A DNA stretch of 64,000 nucleotides from Lachnospiraceae bacterium M18-1 (GTDB lineage Bacteria > Bacillota > Clostridia > Lachnospirales > Lachnospiraceae). The stretch spans positions 601,387 to 665,386 of the forward strand of contig KE159610.1 in NCBI GenBank assembly GCA_000403295.2, in the 5' to 3' direction. Below the pieces are notes generated by a model. The model searched no databases, was not told the origin of the DNA, and saw only the letters and a program-made list of their open reading frames with translations. The first letter of the stretch is position 1. Every line of letters starts with the position of its first letter. Shown here piece by piece: positions 37,583 to 47,003 of this stretch. The position numbers and the translations under genes are program-made.

Positions 37583-39349
37583 ATGTCTGCAGAAAATAAA
37601 GAATATACGACCGGAGAACTGATGAAGCGTTTTTTCCCCTACTATAGAAAGCATAAGGCCGTGCTTTCCATGGACCTGTTCTGTGCATCTCTTACCACGC
37701 TCTGCGAGCTGGTGCTCCCCATGATCATCCGGTTTATCACGAACACCGGCATGCAGGATCTGGCCGTGCTGACCGCGGAGGTCGTGGGAAAGATGGCGCT
37801 TTTGTATCTGGCGCTGCGTGTCATTGACTGTATGGCGAACTACTATATGGCGGATATGGGACATGTCATGGGCGCCGCCATTGAGACGGATATGCGCAGA
37901 GACGCCTACGCCCATCTGCAGAAGCTGTCGAATACCTATTACAACAATACGAAGGTAGGACAGATCATGGGACGGATCACCAACGATCTGTTTGACGTAA
38001 CGGAATTTTCCCACCACTGTCCGGAGGAATTTTTTATTGCGGCGGTGAAGGCGGTGATTTCCTTCCTGATCCTGGCCTCCGTCAATCTGCCCCTGACTCT
38101 GGCTATCTTCCTGATCGTTCCGGTGATGGCTTATGTGTGTATTAAACTGAACCGGCGGAGCAGGCGCGCCTTTGCCAGGCAGAGGGTCCAGATCGGGGAA
38201 CTGAACGCCTCCATTGAGGACAGCCTGCTGGGGCAGAAGGTAGTCAAGGCCTTTACCAATGAGCCTGTGGAGATTGATAAGTTTGAAAGAGGCAACCTGC
38301 GTTTTTTCGATATCAAGAAGGAGACCTACAAATATATGGCGGCCTTCCAGACCTCAACCCGTGCCTTTGACGGGCTGATGAATCTGACAGTGATCCTGAT
38401 GGGGGGCATTTTCCTCGTGAAGGGATATATCACTGCCGGAGACCTGGTGGCCTATGTGATGTATGTGTCCACGCTGATCGCCACTATCCGGAGGATCATC
38501 GAATTTGCCGAGCAGTTCCAGAGGGGACTCACAGGTATTGAGCGTTTCCTGCAGATCATGGACGCGGACGTGGAAATCTTTGACGAGCCCGGGGCCGTGG
38601 AAATGGGCATGCCGGAGGGAACTATTTCTTTTGAGGATGTTTCCTTTGAATATCCGGATGACCACAATACTGTTTTCCGGCATCTGGACCTGACCGTACA
38701 CGCGGGAGAAAAGCTGGCGATCGTAGGGCCTTCCGGCGGCGGAAAGACGACGCTGTGCAATCTGATCCCCCGGTTCTATGATATCAGCGGCGGTGTCATC
38801 CGCATCGACGGGAAAGATATCAAGTCTTTTACTCTGAAGAGTCTTCGGAAAAATATAGGGATCGTCCAGCAGGATGTATACCTGTTTTCCGGCACAGTGC
38901 TGGAGAATATACTGTACGGGAATCCGGACGCCTCCAGGGAGGATGCGGTTGAAGCCGCGAAGAAAGCGGGCGCGGATACATTTATCCGGGAATTAAAGGA
39001 CGGATATGATACCTATGTGGGCGAGCGGGGTGTGAAATTGTCCGGCGGGCAGAAACAGCGCATCAGCATTGCCCGGGTATTTTTAAAGAATCCGCCTATC
39101 ATGATCCTGGACGAGGCCACCTCGGCCCTGGACAATGAGAGCGAATTTGCGGTCGCGCAGTCGCTCCATCACCTGTCCGAGGGACGGACTACCATTACCA
39201 TCGCGCACCGGCTGTCCAGTATTAAAAATTCAGACCGGATCCTGGTGCTCACCGACCAGGGGATCACAGAGGAAGGAAACCATGAAAGCCTGATGGCGCT
39301 CAAAGGCACGTATTATCAGTTTTATACAATGGCGGAGCGGTTGAAATAA
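37583..39349 (+). CDS. ABC exporter, fused permease and ATPase
   Basis: 588 residues from ATG 37583, with GGAGG five bases upstream. Six membrane segments in the first 310 residues (type IV exporter fold), then an ATPase with Walker A GPSGGGKTT near 382, signature LSGGQKQR and Walker B IMILDEATSALD, and the H-loop in TIAHRLSS. It is a half-transporter of the MdlB/MsbA type and would act as a homodimer, since no partner gene adjoins. The substrate is unknown; drug or lipid efflux is the usual role. A strong terminator follows. The gene is divergent from the third fucosidase. Confidence 0.92.
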   Translation: MSAENKEYTTGELMKRFFPYYRKHKAVLSMDLFCASLTTLCELVLPMIIRFITNTGMQDLAVLTAEVVGKMALLYLALRVIDCMANYYMADMGHVMGAAIETDMRRDAYAHLQKLSNTYYNNTKVGQIMGRITNDLFDVTEFSHHCPEEFFIAAVKAVISFLILASVNLPLTLAIFLIVPVMAYVCIKLNRRSRRAFARQRVQIGELNASIEDSLLGQKVVKAFTNEPVEIDKFERGNLRFFDIKKETYKYMAAFQTSTRAFDGLMNLTVILMGGIFLVKGYITAGDLVAYVMYVSTLIATIRRIIEFAEQFQRGLTGIERFLQIMDADVEIFDEPGAVEMGMPEGTISFEDVSFEYPDDHNTVFRHLDLTVHAGEKLAIVGPSGGGKTTLCNLIPRFYDISGGVIRIDGKDIKSFTLKSLRKNIGIVQQDVYLFSGTVLENILYGNPDASREDAVEAAKKAGADTFIRELKDGYDTYVGERGVKLSGGQKQRISIARVFLKNPPIMILDEATSALDNESEFAVAQSLHHLSEGRTTITIAHRLSSIKNSDRILVLTDQGITEEGNHESLMALKGTYYQFYTMAERLK

Positions 39350-39363
39350 GCCTTCCGTTCAAA

Positions 39364-39402
39364 AAGGCAGACCTCCGCCTCCCGGCAAGGTCTGCCTTTT
39401 TT
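39364..39402 (+). terminator. Intrinsic terminator of the ABC exporter gene
   Basis: AAGGCAGACC pairs with GGTCTGCCTT around a 15-base loop, followed by TTTT. It starts 15 bases after the stop codon. Confidence 0.85.
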
Positions 39403-39462
39403 ATGTCAGATAAAGAATCCTGCAAAAGACAGGTACATATTGCTCAATTATTAATGCATTGC

Positions 39463-41478
39463 CTAGCGCGTCTTGAGCCGGAACTTGGCCACCAGCTCCC
39501 GCAGCATATTGGCCTGCCCGGACAGTTCCTCGCTGGCTGCAGCGCTCTTCTCTGCGGTGGACAGGTTGGACTGTACCACGCCGGAGATCTGGTCGATCCC
39601 CCGGCTGACTTCTTCCGTAGCCGCCGCCTGTTTTGCCGAATACTCTGCAATCCCTTCGATCAGCTTGTTGACCTCTTCGGCCTGGGCTACCACCGCCATC
39701 ATGGACGCTGCCGTATCTTCCGCCGCATTGGTTCCTTCCTCCACGGCTTCCACGGTCTGCTCGATGAGGACTGTTGTATTCTTGGCGGCCTCAGAAGATT
39801 TTCCGGCCAGGTTGCGCACCTCGTCCGCCACCACTGCAAAGCCTTTTCCGGCCTCGCCTGCACGGGCTGCCTCCACAGCCGCATTGAGGGCCAGGATGTT
39901 GGTCTGGAAGGCGATGTCCTCAATGGTCTTGATGATATTGTGGATCTCTGTCGACTTGCCGCTGATCTTCCGGATTGCCTCATTCATATGCTGCATCTTG
40001 TCGTTGCTTTCCAGGATCCTGCTGCCTACATCCTTTGAGATCTGGCTTGCCTTCTTTGCGCCCTGGGCAGTCTTCTGGATACCGTCGGACACCTCGCTGA
40101 TGTGGGCTGCCAACTGTTCTACTGAATCATTTTGCTGTACAGAGCCCATGGAGAGGGTCTGCGCTCCTTCCGAAACATATCCGGCCCCTTCCGCAACCTG
40201 ACCGGAAGATACGTTAATCTGCCCGATGGTCTGGTTCAGGAACCGGGTAATGCTTTCCAGAGAGTCCTTGATCTTCGAAAATTCCCCTACATACTCATGG
40301 GATAATGTGATATCCAGATTCCCTCTGGAGATCTCCTGCAGCTTTTCCGAGATCTCATTGATATAGTCTACATATTCCCGCAGCCGGAGCACGGTTTTCT
40401 CAAAGTTATCCGCCAGTTCTCCCAGCTCGTCGTTGGAGGAATGGCGAATCGTCTGTTCCAGTTCGCCTTCCGCGATTCTTGCCGCCACCTCGTTCAGTTC
40501 TGCTACTGGCCTGCCGATGATCCTTCTCACCAGGATGATGATCAGAACGATGGTGATCAGGACTGCCAGGACAGATATCGTCGTCATGATACCGGTCAGT
40601 ACATTCAGCTCCGTAAGCACCTCCGCCTTCGGCACATAGACGACGGCCGTCCAGTCGCTGTTCGGAATGTTCACCGCCTGGATATATGTACTGCCGTCAA
40701 ACAGGGACAGCTCCGAATTGCCTTTTTGAATCTGCTCCGCGGCATATGCATACATATCCCCGCTGAATTCGCTCAAAAGCCGTCCGGTAATCTCCGGATC
40801 CTTATGGCCGATGATCGTATCCGTCCGGGTATCTACGAGGAATACTCCGCCGGTCTCTTCCAGCTGGATCTCCGCCACAATATCCGAGATCGCATCCAGA
40901 TATACATCCGCAGCAGCCACGCCGCGTATCTCTCCTCCTTCTCCTTTCAGCATTCCGGAAGCGCCGACCACGTAGGACTGGCTGTCCTCGTCAAAATACA
41001 CATCCCCCAGGATAAAATCCTCCGACGTGATGCCGTCCTTATACCAGGATTTTTCCAGTGCGTTGAAATCCGGCCCCGGCATAAACGATGCGTGATACAG
41101 GGAACCATCCGTAAGCGCTGCATACAGCCCTGCCGGATAAGCGCTGTTCTGATCCACGGTATGACGGATATACTCCTCCATCTCCGGGATGTCCATGTCC
41201 TCGTACTCGATGGTATCCCTCTGCATCTCCAGCATGGTCAGCGTCTTATTCATCCATGCAGTGGTCTCCTGGGTCACCTTGCCGGTGGTCTCCTGGATCA
41301 GCTTCTCGCTTTTATCCAAAAGTGCGTCGGAAACCCTGCGGTAAACAAGTGCCAGCAGCACCGCAACCATGATCATGATGGTGATTACGATGGCGCCGAC
41401 CAGCTTGGCCGCGATTCTTCCGCCCCGCCGACGGGCTTTTGCTGCCGTCCGGTGTTCAGTTCTCTTTTTTGTTTTCAT
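39463..41478 (-). CDS. Methyl-accepting chemotaxis protein with dCache sensor
   Basis: 671 residues from ATG 41478, with GAGGAGACGAG close upstream. After a basic N-terminus one membrane helix (about 23-45) leads to an extracellular double Cache domain (about 50-290; [26 protein letters not shown] PAS core), a second helix, a HAMP domain, and a cytoplasmic signalling domain with the conserved tip [20 protein letters not shown]. dCache sensors usually bind amino acids or other small solutes; the ligand is not predictable. No che or flagellar genes are in the window, so the partner kinase is elsewhere or the receptor serves another output. Confidence 0.92.
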   Translation of the reverse strand: MKTKKRTEHRTAAKARRRGGRIAAKLVGAIVITIMIMVAVLLALVYRRVSDALLDKSEKLIQETTGKVTQETTAWMNKTLTMLEMQRDTIEYEDMDIPEMEEYIRHTVDQNSAYPAGLYAALTDGSLYHASFMPGPDFNALEKSWYKDGITSEDFILGDVYFDEDSQSYVVGASGMLKGEGGEIRGVAAADVYLDAISDIVAEIQLEETGGVFLVDTRTDTIIGHKDPEITGRLLSEFSGDMYAYAAEQIQKGNSELSLFDGSTYIQAVNIPNSDWTAVVYVPKAEVLTELNVLTGIMTTISVLAVLITIVLIIILVRRIIGRPVAELNEVAARIAEGELEQTIRHSSNDELGELADNFEKTVLRLREYVDYINEISEKLQEISRGNLDITLSHEYVGEFSKIKDSLESITRFLNQTIGQINVSSGQVAEGAGYVSEGAQTLSMGSVQQNDSVEQLAAHISEVSDGIQKTAQGAKKASQISKDVGSRILESNDKMQHMNEAIRKISGKSTEIHNIIKTIEDIAFQTNILALNAAVEAARAGEAGKGFAVVADEVRNLAGKSSEAAKNTTVLIEQTVEAVEEGTNAAEDTAASMMAVVAQAEEVNKLIEGIAEYSAKQAAATEEVSRGIDQISGVVQSNLSTAEKSAAASEELSGQANMLRELVAKFRLKTR

Positions 41479-41610
41479 ACTCTCGTCTCCTCTAAAATTC
41501 AGTCCAGGCATCAAACCACAAATACACAGTCAACCCCCGTTAAAATGCTGCCTTTTTCAAATTATAACTGATTTATTGAAAAAAAACAATGAAAGAGCAA
41601 AAAATGCTGT

Positions 41611-41714
41611 GTTACTATCCACAGCCTTTGGGTGCTCCAGTAACAGTATCCAGCCCATTGAAAAGTCGCCTGGCGGCGGTCCTAAGCGTCAGCGATGCTT
41701 GTTCCGGACGGACC
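41611..41714 (+). repeat. Repeat family A, copy 2
   Basis: Hairpin 1 is GTTACT...AGTAAC with CAC/GTG inside. Then CCAGCCCATTGAAAAGTCGC begins hairpin 2, and AAGCGT...ATGCTT begins a third. Positions 41640-41714 match the reverse complement of 44607-44680 at roughly 67 of 75 positions. It lies in the gene-free interval 41479-41891, which holds nothing else. Confidence 0.75.
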
Positions 41715-41891
41715 GTTGACATTCCACAGATATATATTTATAATGATAACCGCAGAACAAAACATGAGATATTTCGGGCATCAGGTTTAATGACCGTCCG
41801 GCATATGAGGTTAAGGTTCCGCCTTCTTCTTTTGGAGCAGCTGCGGCCGGCTGGTAAACGAAACAATAAAATCAAGTGAGGAAATGTGAAT

Positions 41892-43151
41892 ATGGATGAA
41901 AAGAAAATGAAAAAGGTGCCGGAGCGGATCCTCCGGCTCGAGAACGTGCATTCCATCGGTGTGATCGGCGATCCGGGATGCGAAGGCCTTGGCACTTACA
42001 ATATGAAAGTATATGCCGGAGCGCTGGAAGAGAGCGGCAAAGATGATATCACACTGGTTGTGGGCGATTTGGTACCCATCGGTACAAATCACTATTACCA
42101 GGTGATACAGGATATGACGGAAACGCTCGCGCAAAACCCTGTCTATTCTCTCCGCGGGAATCATGATACAGGCGAGTATACGGATTATTTCGGTGAAAAA
42201 AATTATGCGCTGCTGGCGGAGCATTTCGCTGTCGTTGTGCTGGACAATGCCCTGCGGACTTTTGAGGAAGAAGGACTGACGTTGCTGTCAGACGTTCTTG
42301 CAATGGAAGAGGTTGAGCAGGTGATCGTCGCATTCCACATCCCGGTGCCCAACCACTTTATCTTAAATTGTGTCTCAGAGGATGAATTTTCCCGCCTGCG
42401 CAAAGCTTACGGGCCGTGGAGGGAAAAAGTGAAATATCTTCTGTGCGGGCATGTGCATTCCCGGTTCATTGATGTTGTGGATGGAATCCCCCTAATCTGT
42501 ACCGGAGGCGGCGGAGCCATGATCGAAGATGTCTCAAAGGAGATTCGGGCCTGTGACGTGGAGCATCATATCGTCCATTTCTATGAAAAGGACGGCGTGC
42601 TGGACTATCGGATCGCCAATCTTTCCGAGGACTGCTACGGACGCGAAAGTGAGCACGGTATCTTAGGCGAGAAGCTGAAAGACGCGGTACAGGGGGAACT
42701 GACGGCGCATTTCAGATACCTGATGTTTGCGGACCGGGCGGAACGAAGAGGACTTGGTCAGATCTCCAACCTGTTTCGTGCCCTTGCCTCTTCCGAATAC
42801 CACCATGCCAGAAATTTTTATTCTATTCTGGAGCGCCCCGCCGCTTTTATGGAATCTGTCAGAACCTATATACCGGGGGAAGAATTTGAATATAAACACC
42901 TGTATCAAATGATAGCCTCATACGCGCAGGAACACCAAAGCCCTCTTACCGAACAGGCTTACAGAGGCGCGTCAGCCGCGGAAAAGGTACATGCGGCCCT
43001 CCTGAAGCAGGCGGAAGATGTGCACGGTTTCAGTGAAAAGGCCATCTATGTCTGCCCGATCTGCGGATATGTCATGACAGAGGATTCTGTCACGGAACGC
43101 TGCCCGGTGTGCGGCGGGCCCAAACGGCAATTTGAGGTTTTTGAAGCATAA
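41892..43151 (+). CDS. Metallophosphoesterase-rubrerythrin-rubredoxin fusion protein
   Basis: 419 residues. Residues 17-245 are a calcineurin-like phosphoesterase: Asp27 (but DPG where DxH is usual), GD at 58-59, GNHD at 89-92, His149, GHVH at 186-189. Residues 255-380 are a four-helix rubrerythrin with diiron ligands Glu269, Glu302-x-x-His305, Glu331 or Glu333, and Glu364-x-x-His367. Residues 386-410 are a rubredoxin-like zinc or iron knuckle (Cys388, 391, 404, 407). Rubrerythrins reduce peroxide in anaerobes; joining one to a phosphoesterase is unusual and suggests a redox- or peroxide-controlled phosphatase. ATG 41892 is favoured over GTG 41886 because AGGA lies nine bases away. The gene and the AraC gene sit between inverted repeat copies. 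Confidence 0.88.
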   Translation: MDEKKMKKVPERILRLENVHSIGVIGDPGCEGLGTYNMKVYAGALEESGKDDITLVVGDLVPIGTNHYYQVIQDMTETLAQNPVYSLRGNHDTGEYTDYFGEKNYALLAEHFAVVVLDNALRTFEEEGLTLLSDVLAMEEVEQVIVAFHIPVPNHFILNCVSEDEFSRLRKAYGPWREKVKYLLCGHVHSRFIDVVDGIPLICTGGGGAMIEDVSKEIRACDVEHHIVHFYEKDGVLDYRIANLSEDCYGRESEHGILGEKLKDAVQGELTAHFRYLMFADRAERRGLGQISNLFRALASSEYHHARNFYSILERPAAFMESVRTYIPGEEFEYKHLYQMIASYAQEHQSPLTEQAYRGASAAEKVHAALLKQAEDVHGFSEKAIYVCPICGYVMTEDSVTERCPVCGGPKRQFEVFEA

Positions 43152-43268
43152 AGAAGCCGCCGGGAAATGCTGTTTTTCCGGCAGCCAGAAAGTAAGACGA
43201 ACTATTGCGGGCCATGTCTGATAAGGCATGGCCTCCAGCGTCTGCTTTTCTGCTGATCCATCAGTTAT

Positions 43269-44453
43269 TTAATCGGGGGAAGCGCAGATCTTTTTCCGGT
43301 ATTCTTCCGGCGCCATCCCGAACTGCTTCTTGAACTTCTTTGAAAAATGGCTGGAGTCAAAGCATCCCACCTTCTGGCTGATCTGCGCCAGATTCAGCTT
43401 CCCTTCCTCGATCAGTTCCTTCCCATGCTTCATCTGCAGTTCCGTGATAATCTGTACAAATGTCCTGGACGTATACTTTTTCAGCATCCGGCTTAAATGT
43501 GCCTCGCTGAAATGAAAAAATTCTGCCGTCTGCTTCAGCGTCGTCTGATTATAATTAACAGAAATATAGGCCAGAATGGCCACCACATGATTGTCCGTTT
43601 CCTGCTGCACCGATTCTGCAACCACCGCCTGGAGCTGATAACGCCGGATCAGATGGATCATCACCTGTTTCACATATAAGACCAGATATTCCCTGTATGC
43701 ATATTCCTTCTCCTGCTCCTCCCGATAGAGCAGCCCGAAGGTCTGCTTCATCCACGGATCTGTTCCCGTCGGAAAGAGAATATACGCACTCGCCCCTTTT
43801 TCATACAGGATATTTTTGAAAAAATCCGCCAACAGATATTTTTCCTTCAAAAGCGCCAGAAATCCTGTATCGATCATCTGCTTACTCAGAAGGACATTGA
43901 GCACGATCACATCATCCTTCAGCGCCGTGATCACATGCCGGACGTTGGGAGCCAGAAAGCAGAGATCCCCTTCCTTCATCTGAAAGCGGTTCCATTCGGA
44001 ATCATCCCCCGGATCCTGATAGATCCCTGGCTGCGGACCTGCTTCCTGCTTTTCGTCCGTTCCCGGCTTCCGGCTGTCCGCTGACTTCGGACTCGTTCCT
44101 GGTCTTTTTCTTGCTTCGGATTCGATAAAATGCGTGCAGGTTCCGCTGTATACATAGATCATCTCGATATACACATGATTATGCACTACCGGATACCCGT
44201 ACCGCTCATGTACTTCTACATCAATCGCATCCCCGTCGGTCAGTTCCTCTACTTCTGGTACTGTCGTCCCCAGCGGTTCCGTGGAGCACAGTTCATACGC
44301 AAATCCCACATTCGGATACCCCGGATGCTCCTGGATTAATTTCTTATATTCCGCAAAGCTCATGGGAGTGGACAGAAATTCCCTTCCTTCCCCCTGGAAC
44401 AGCTTTTTCATCTTCTTTTCCCGTTCTGTCAGAGTTTCCAGTTTCCGGATCAT
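43269..44453 (-). CDS. AraC-family transcriptional regulator with cupin-like sensor
   Basis: 394 residues from ATG 44453, after AAGGGG. Residues 60-190 form a cupin-like sensor (HNHVYIEMIYVYSG, MKEGDLCFLAPNVRHVI), broken by a low-complexity insert of about 45 residues (ARKRPGTSPKSADSRKPG), which is odd for the family. Residues 285-390 are the double helix-turn-helix (FHFSEAHLSRMLKKYTSRTF, IAQ-like SQKVGCFDSSHFSKKFKKQFG). Such proteins often sense sugars. It is convergent with the metallophosphoesterase-rubrerythrin gene and its target is unknown. The inserted segment may vary in length between strains. Confidence 0.9.
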   Translation of the reverse strand: MIRKLETLTEREKKMKKLFQGEGREFLSTPMSFAEYKKLIQEHPGYPNVGFAYELCSTEPLGTTVPEVEELTDGDAIDVEVHERYGYPVVHNHVYIEMIYVYSGTCTHFIESEARKRPGTSPKSADSRKPGTDEKQEAGPQPGIYQDPGDDSEWNRFQMKEGDLCFLAPNVRHVITALKDDVIVLNVLLSKQMIDTGFLALLKEKYLLADFFKNILYEKGASAYILFPTGTDPWMKQTFGLLYREEQEKEYAYREYLVLYVKQVMIHLIRRYQLQAVVAESVQQETDNHVVAILAYISVNYNQTTLKQTAEFFHFSEAHLSRMLKKYTSRTFVQIITELQMKHGKELIEEGKLNLAQISQKVGCFDSSHFSKKFKKQFGMAPEEYRKKICASPD

Positions 44454-44606
44454 ATCGTACCCCTTTTTAAAGCCATTTCCTCCGCACTGCTTTTTGAAGG
44501 CATCTTGCCTAATGGCTGCACATTATTTATTCAGTTTATCACATATTTAAAACAGCTGCCATAACATTTTTTGCCCGCCGTCCTCCCTCACCGCCCTTTC
44601 CGTTCC

Positions 44607-44703
44607 GGTCCGTCCTAAACAAGCGTCGCTGGCGCTTAGGACCGCCGGCAGGCGACTTTTTAATGGGCTGGATGCGTTACAGTTCGCGGCCGTGAACTGT
44701 AAC
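44607..44703 (-). repeat. Repeat family A, copy 3 (inverted)
   Basis: On the minus strand: hairpin GTTACAGTTC...GAACTGTAAC (44676-44703), then CCAGCCCATTAAAAAGTCGC, then the CCTAAGCG block. It is an inverted copy of 41611-41714. The element ends close before a truncated EamA gene. The rest of the 372-base interval 44454-44825 shows no gene. Confidence 0.75.
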
Positions 44704-44825
44704 AGCTCGAAAGCCGGATATCAAATAGAATGGAAATATTGTCTGAGGTATGATAAGATTATCTGTAGAAAGAAATCGTTTATAAAGCAGATGCAGTAGA
44801 GAACCTTTGCCTGTAAATCAAGGCA

Positions 44826-45122
44826 TTGAAGCAAAGAAGGGGGATGGTGTTTTTAACAAATGCCCAGAACGGGATTTCCAGTATCGGGAAAAAGAGCTGG
44901 CTGTTCCTGATCTTATCCGGGCTGGCTACAGGCGCTTCCTGGCTGTGCTATTATAAGGCCCTCCAAATGGGCGAAGCGTCAAAAGTCGTGCCTGTCGATA
45001 AATTAAGCGTTGTCATTACGCTTGTGCTTGCATTTATCTTCCTCCATGAGAAATTCACGCCGAGATCCATTGCGGGCTGCATCCTGATCGGCGCCGGCAC
45101 ACTGCTCATGGTTTTATCATAG
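44826..45122 (+). pseudogene. EamA-family transporter, 5'-truncated
   Basis: The frame gives 98 residues matching the last two-thirds of a short single-domain EamA (DMT) transporter: KKSWLFLILSGLATGASWLC, YYKALQMGEASKVVPVDKLS and a C-terminal IAGCILIGAGTLLMVLS. A normal protein of this kind has about 140 residues and starts with a further membrane helix; here the homology begins abruptly at GMVFLT, where the helix should continue upstream. The sequence upstream is unrelated and carries a repeat family A copy about 120 bases away. The gene is therefore probably dead, although a GGGGGATGG start could still yield a fragment. Confidence 0.7.
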
Positions 45123-45123
45123 G

Positions 45124-45169
45124 ATTCATTCCGAAGTAAATATCAGACGCTATTTACTTCGGAATGAAT
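45124..45169. terminator. 18-bp perfect hairpin between EamA remnant and DUF4180 gene
   Basis: ATTCATTCCGAAGTAAAT (45124-45141) is the exact reverse complement of 45152-45169 with a 10-base loop. It lies between convergent genes, where a bidirectional terminator is expected, but lacks a T-run on either side. Confidence 0.5.
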
Positions 45170-45180
45170 GCAATGCTGTA

Positions 45181-45546
45181 CTAAACAGCCGGAAGCAGCC
45201 ATTCCTCGGCAGCCTGTACGCTGTCATATACGCGGAAGTCGTTTCCCTTATTAGACTCCAATACCATTTCTCCAAACCTGCCTTCAAGAAGCGACGTATC
45301 CTCAACGATAAGCGCTGTCTTGATATTATAAATCTGAAATTTGTTCAGCGCAGCGCCGGCCAGCCCGGTCCTCAGCCTAAAAAAGTCCAGGGATACCGAC
45401 CGCTCATGGAGCAGCAGGCTGCCGGTACCGCTGCTCAGGCAGGCGGATACCAACTCTATAACATCTTTCTCCGAGGACAGTACGCCCACGAGCGAAGTAC
45501 CGTCCAAATAACATCCATATTCATTTTCAATCTTCTTAAAATTCAT
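45181..45546 (-). CDS. DUF4180 family protein
   Basis: 121 residues, soluble. The ending FRVYDSVQAAEEWL and the middle LHERSVSLDFFRLRTGLAGA are the pattern I recognise as DUF4180, a STAS-like small domain protein of unknown function that often lies beside PadR regulators. ATG 45546 follows AGGAGAA at six bases. It is two bases downstream of the PadR gene, so the two are cotranscribed and probably both under the PadR operator at 46119. Confidence 0.75.
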   Translation of the reverse strand: MNFKKIENEYGCYLDGTSLVGVLSSEKDVIELVSACLSSGTGSLLLHERSVSLDFFRLRTGLAGAALNKFQIYNIKTALIVEDTSLLEGRFGEMVLESNKGNDFRVYDSVQAAEEWLLPAV

Positions 45547-45548
45547 AT

Positions 45549-46100
45549 TTATTCTCCTATTCTAAATTGTTCCAGTCCCTCACGGAACTGCTGAATCCAT
45601 CGCAGTTCTGCCTCGCACATCATAACATAATTGTCGTAGAGCATTTCCCACACAAAATGTTCCTGTTTTGTTCTGTTGGGAAAGTTTTTTTCACGTCGTT
45701 TTTCCTCTCTGCGCATGGCTAACTGCTGCGTCATGATTGTCTCATACCTTGTGAGCAGTTCATCCACCTTTTCCGGCTCCAGACGCCCGGCCCACGCCAG
45801 CTGTATGAGAAAGGTCTTCTTAAATTCCGGCACTTCCGGTTCTTCACTCGTCACCCATCGGATCAATTCATCCATGCCGGATTCCGTAATGGAATAAATC
45901 TTTTTATTCGGCGCGCTTTCCTGATACTGTATCTCGTTTGTCACGAAACCATGTTCCAGTAGTTTCTCCAGCGCCTTGTAAATCTGGTTGTTGTTGCCTG
46001 ACCAGTAGAGAAACGGAGAGTCCTGCATCACCCGTTTCACGTCATAACCGGTCAGTGGTTTCCAACTCAGCAGGCCCAAAATAGCGTAATCAATGATCAT
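45549..46100 (-). CDS. PadR-family transcriptional regulator
   Basis: 183 residues. N-terminal winged helix (MIIDYAILGLLSWKPLTGYD, NNNQIYKALEKLLEHGFV) and a C-terminal dimerising helical domain, as in the longer PadR class (Vir_act_alpha_C type). ATG 46100 follows AAGGAGGAA. An operator-like palindrome lies between this gene and the broken MATE gene and a second copy precedes that gene, so it probably repressed its own operon and the MATE transporter. Such regulators respond to drugs or phenolic compounds. Confidence 0.92.
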   Translation of the reverse strand: MIIDYAILGLLSWKPLTGYDVKRVMQDSPFLYWSGNNNQIYKALEKLLEHGFVTNEIQYQESAPNKKIYSITESGMDELIRWVTSEEPEVPEFKKTFLIQLAWAGRLEPEKVDELLTRYETIMTQQLAMRREEKRREKNFPNRTKQEHFVWEMLYDNYVMMCEAELRWIQQFREGLEQFRIGE

Positions 46101-46118
46101 AATATATTCCTCCTTATC

Positions 46119-46139
46119 ATGTGTTAATTTTAACCTATG
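46119..46139. promoter_or_regulatory. Candidate PadR operator, upstream of padR
   Basis: ATGTGTTAATTTTAACCTATG is a partial palindrome. Its reverse complement shares CATAGGTTAAAA and TAACA with the site at 47004-47030. Confidence 0.6.
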
Positions 46140-46175
46140 CTCTTGTTTGCGTCAATCCTGCTCTGCTGGAAAAGC

Positions 46176-46981
46176 CTATCTGTTTTCCAGCGCGGAAATG
46201 ATCCGCTTCGACTTCCACGCCCCTTTAAAATATCGCGCGCAGACAACTGCTGCGGCAGCACCCCAGCCGGCACTCGTGGATACAGCAATGGCAGGAAAGC
46301 CTATCATCGGCGCTAAGATCACCGTTACCGCCAGCCGGGTGACGATCGAAGCGGCGGAGTGGACAGCCGCGATGAACGTGTCACCGGCGCCCTCCAGCAC
46401 TCCTGCCAGGCAATACATAATTTCCATGAGCGGATAAAACCATGCACAGACAGTAAAATAGCTGTTTCCGCTCGTAACGGCCTGCGTGTCGCTGCCGACG
46501 ATGAGACCGATGACATGTTCCCCGAAGAGCAGCATATCCAAACTGATTGATCACTGAGGAAATAAGCAAGGCATACAGCGGTTCTTTCGAGTCCCCAAGG
46601 CTTCTCATAGCCGCACCTGCCAAATTGTACAGCATTGTAAATGGTACACCGAGAAACAGGATCTGCAGATAATTCGTACCCTGATTCAAAATTTCATTCG
46701 GCACCTTGATCAGTTCCAGCATCGGTCTTGCGAGTATTGCTCCGGACACTCCGACAAAAACCACTAAAAACAGGAAAAAGATCAGCATTGTGGAAAACAG
46801 ACGTTTAATCTGATCTTCCTGATTTGCGCCATAAAGCTGCGACAGCAAAATCATGACCCCCATTGCAATTCCCATGATTACGGATATCAGCAAGAGGTAG
46901 ATCGGGATGGCCGCCCCTATTGCCGACAGTGCTGCCGGATGTAAGTACCGAATCACTCTTTTCATTTCGTTTGCAATTCAT
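46176..46981 (-). pseudogene. MATE-family multidrug efflux transporter, broken
   Basis: Two fragments in different frames. The upstream one (46965 down to about 46550) reads HPAALSAIGAAIPIYLLLIS through GDSKEPLYALLISSVINQFG, the first third of a MATE protein but without its first helix. The downstream one (46541 to 46176) reads from LLFGEHVIGLIVG to the end and matches the last quarter. About 150 residues in the middle are missing and the frame shifts near 46545. A strong AGGAG site with ATG 46981 remains, but it opens the wrong frame. A normal MATE protein has about 450 residues. The remnant still lies behind the PadR operator. Confidence 0.8.
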
Positions 46982-47003
46982 TTTAATATCTCCTCTCTTT
47001 TTA

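Noticed and set aside
45549..46100. PadR gene also broken
   Set aside because: Both the winged helix and the C-terminal domain are complete and in frame; only the MATE and EamA genes nearby are damaged.
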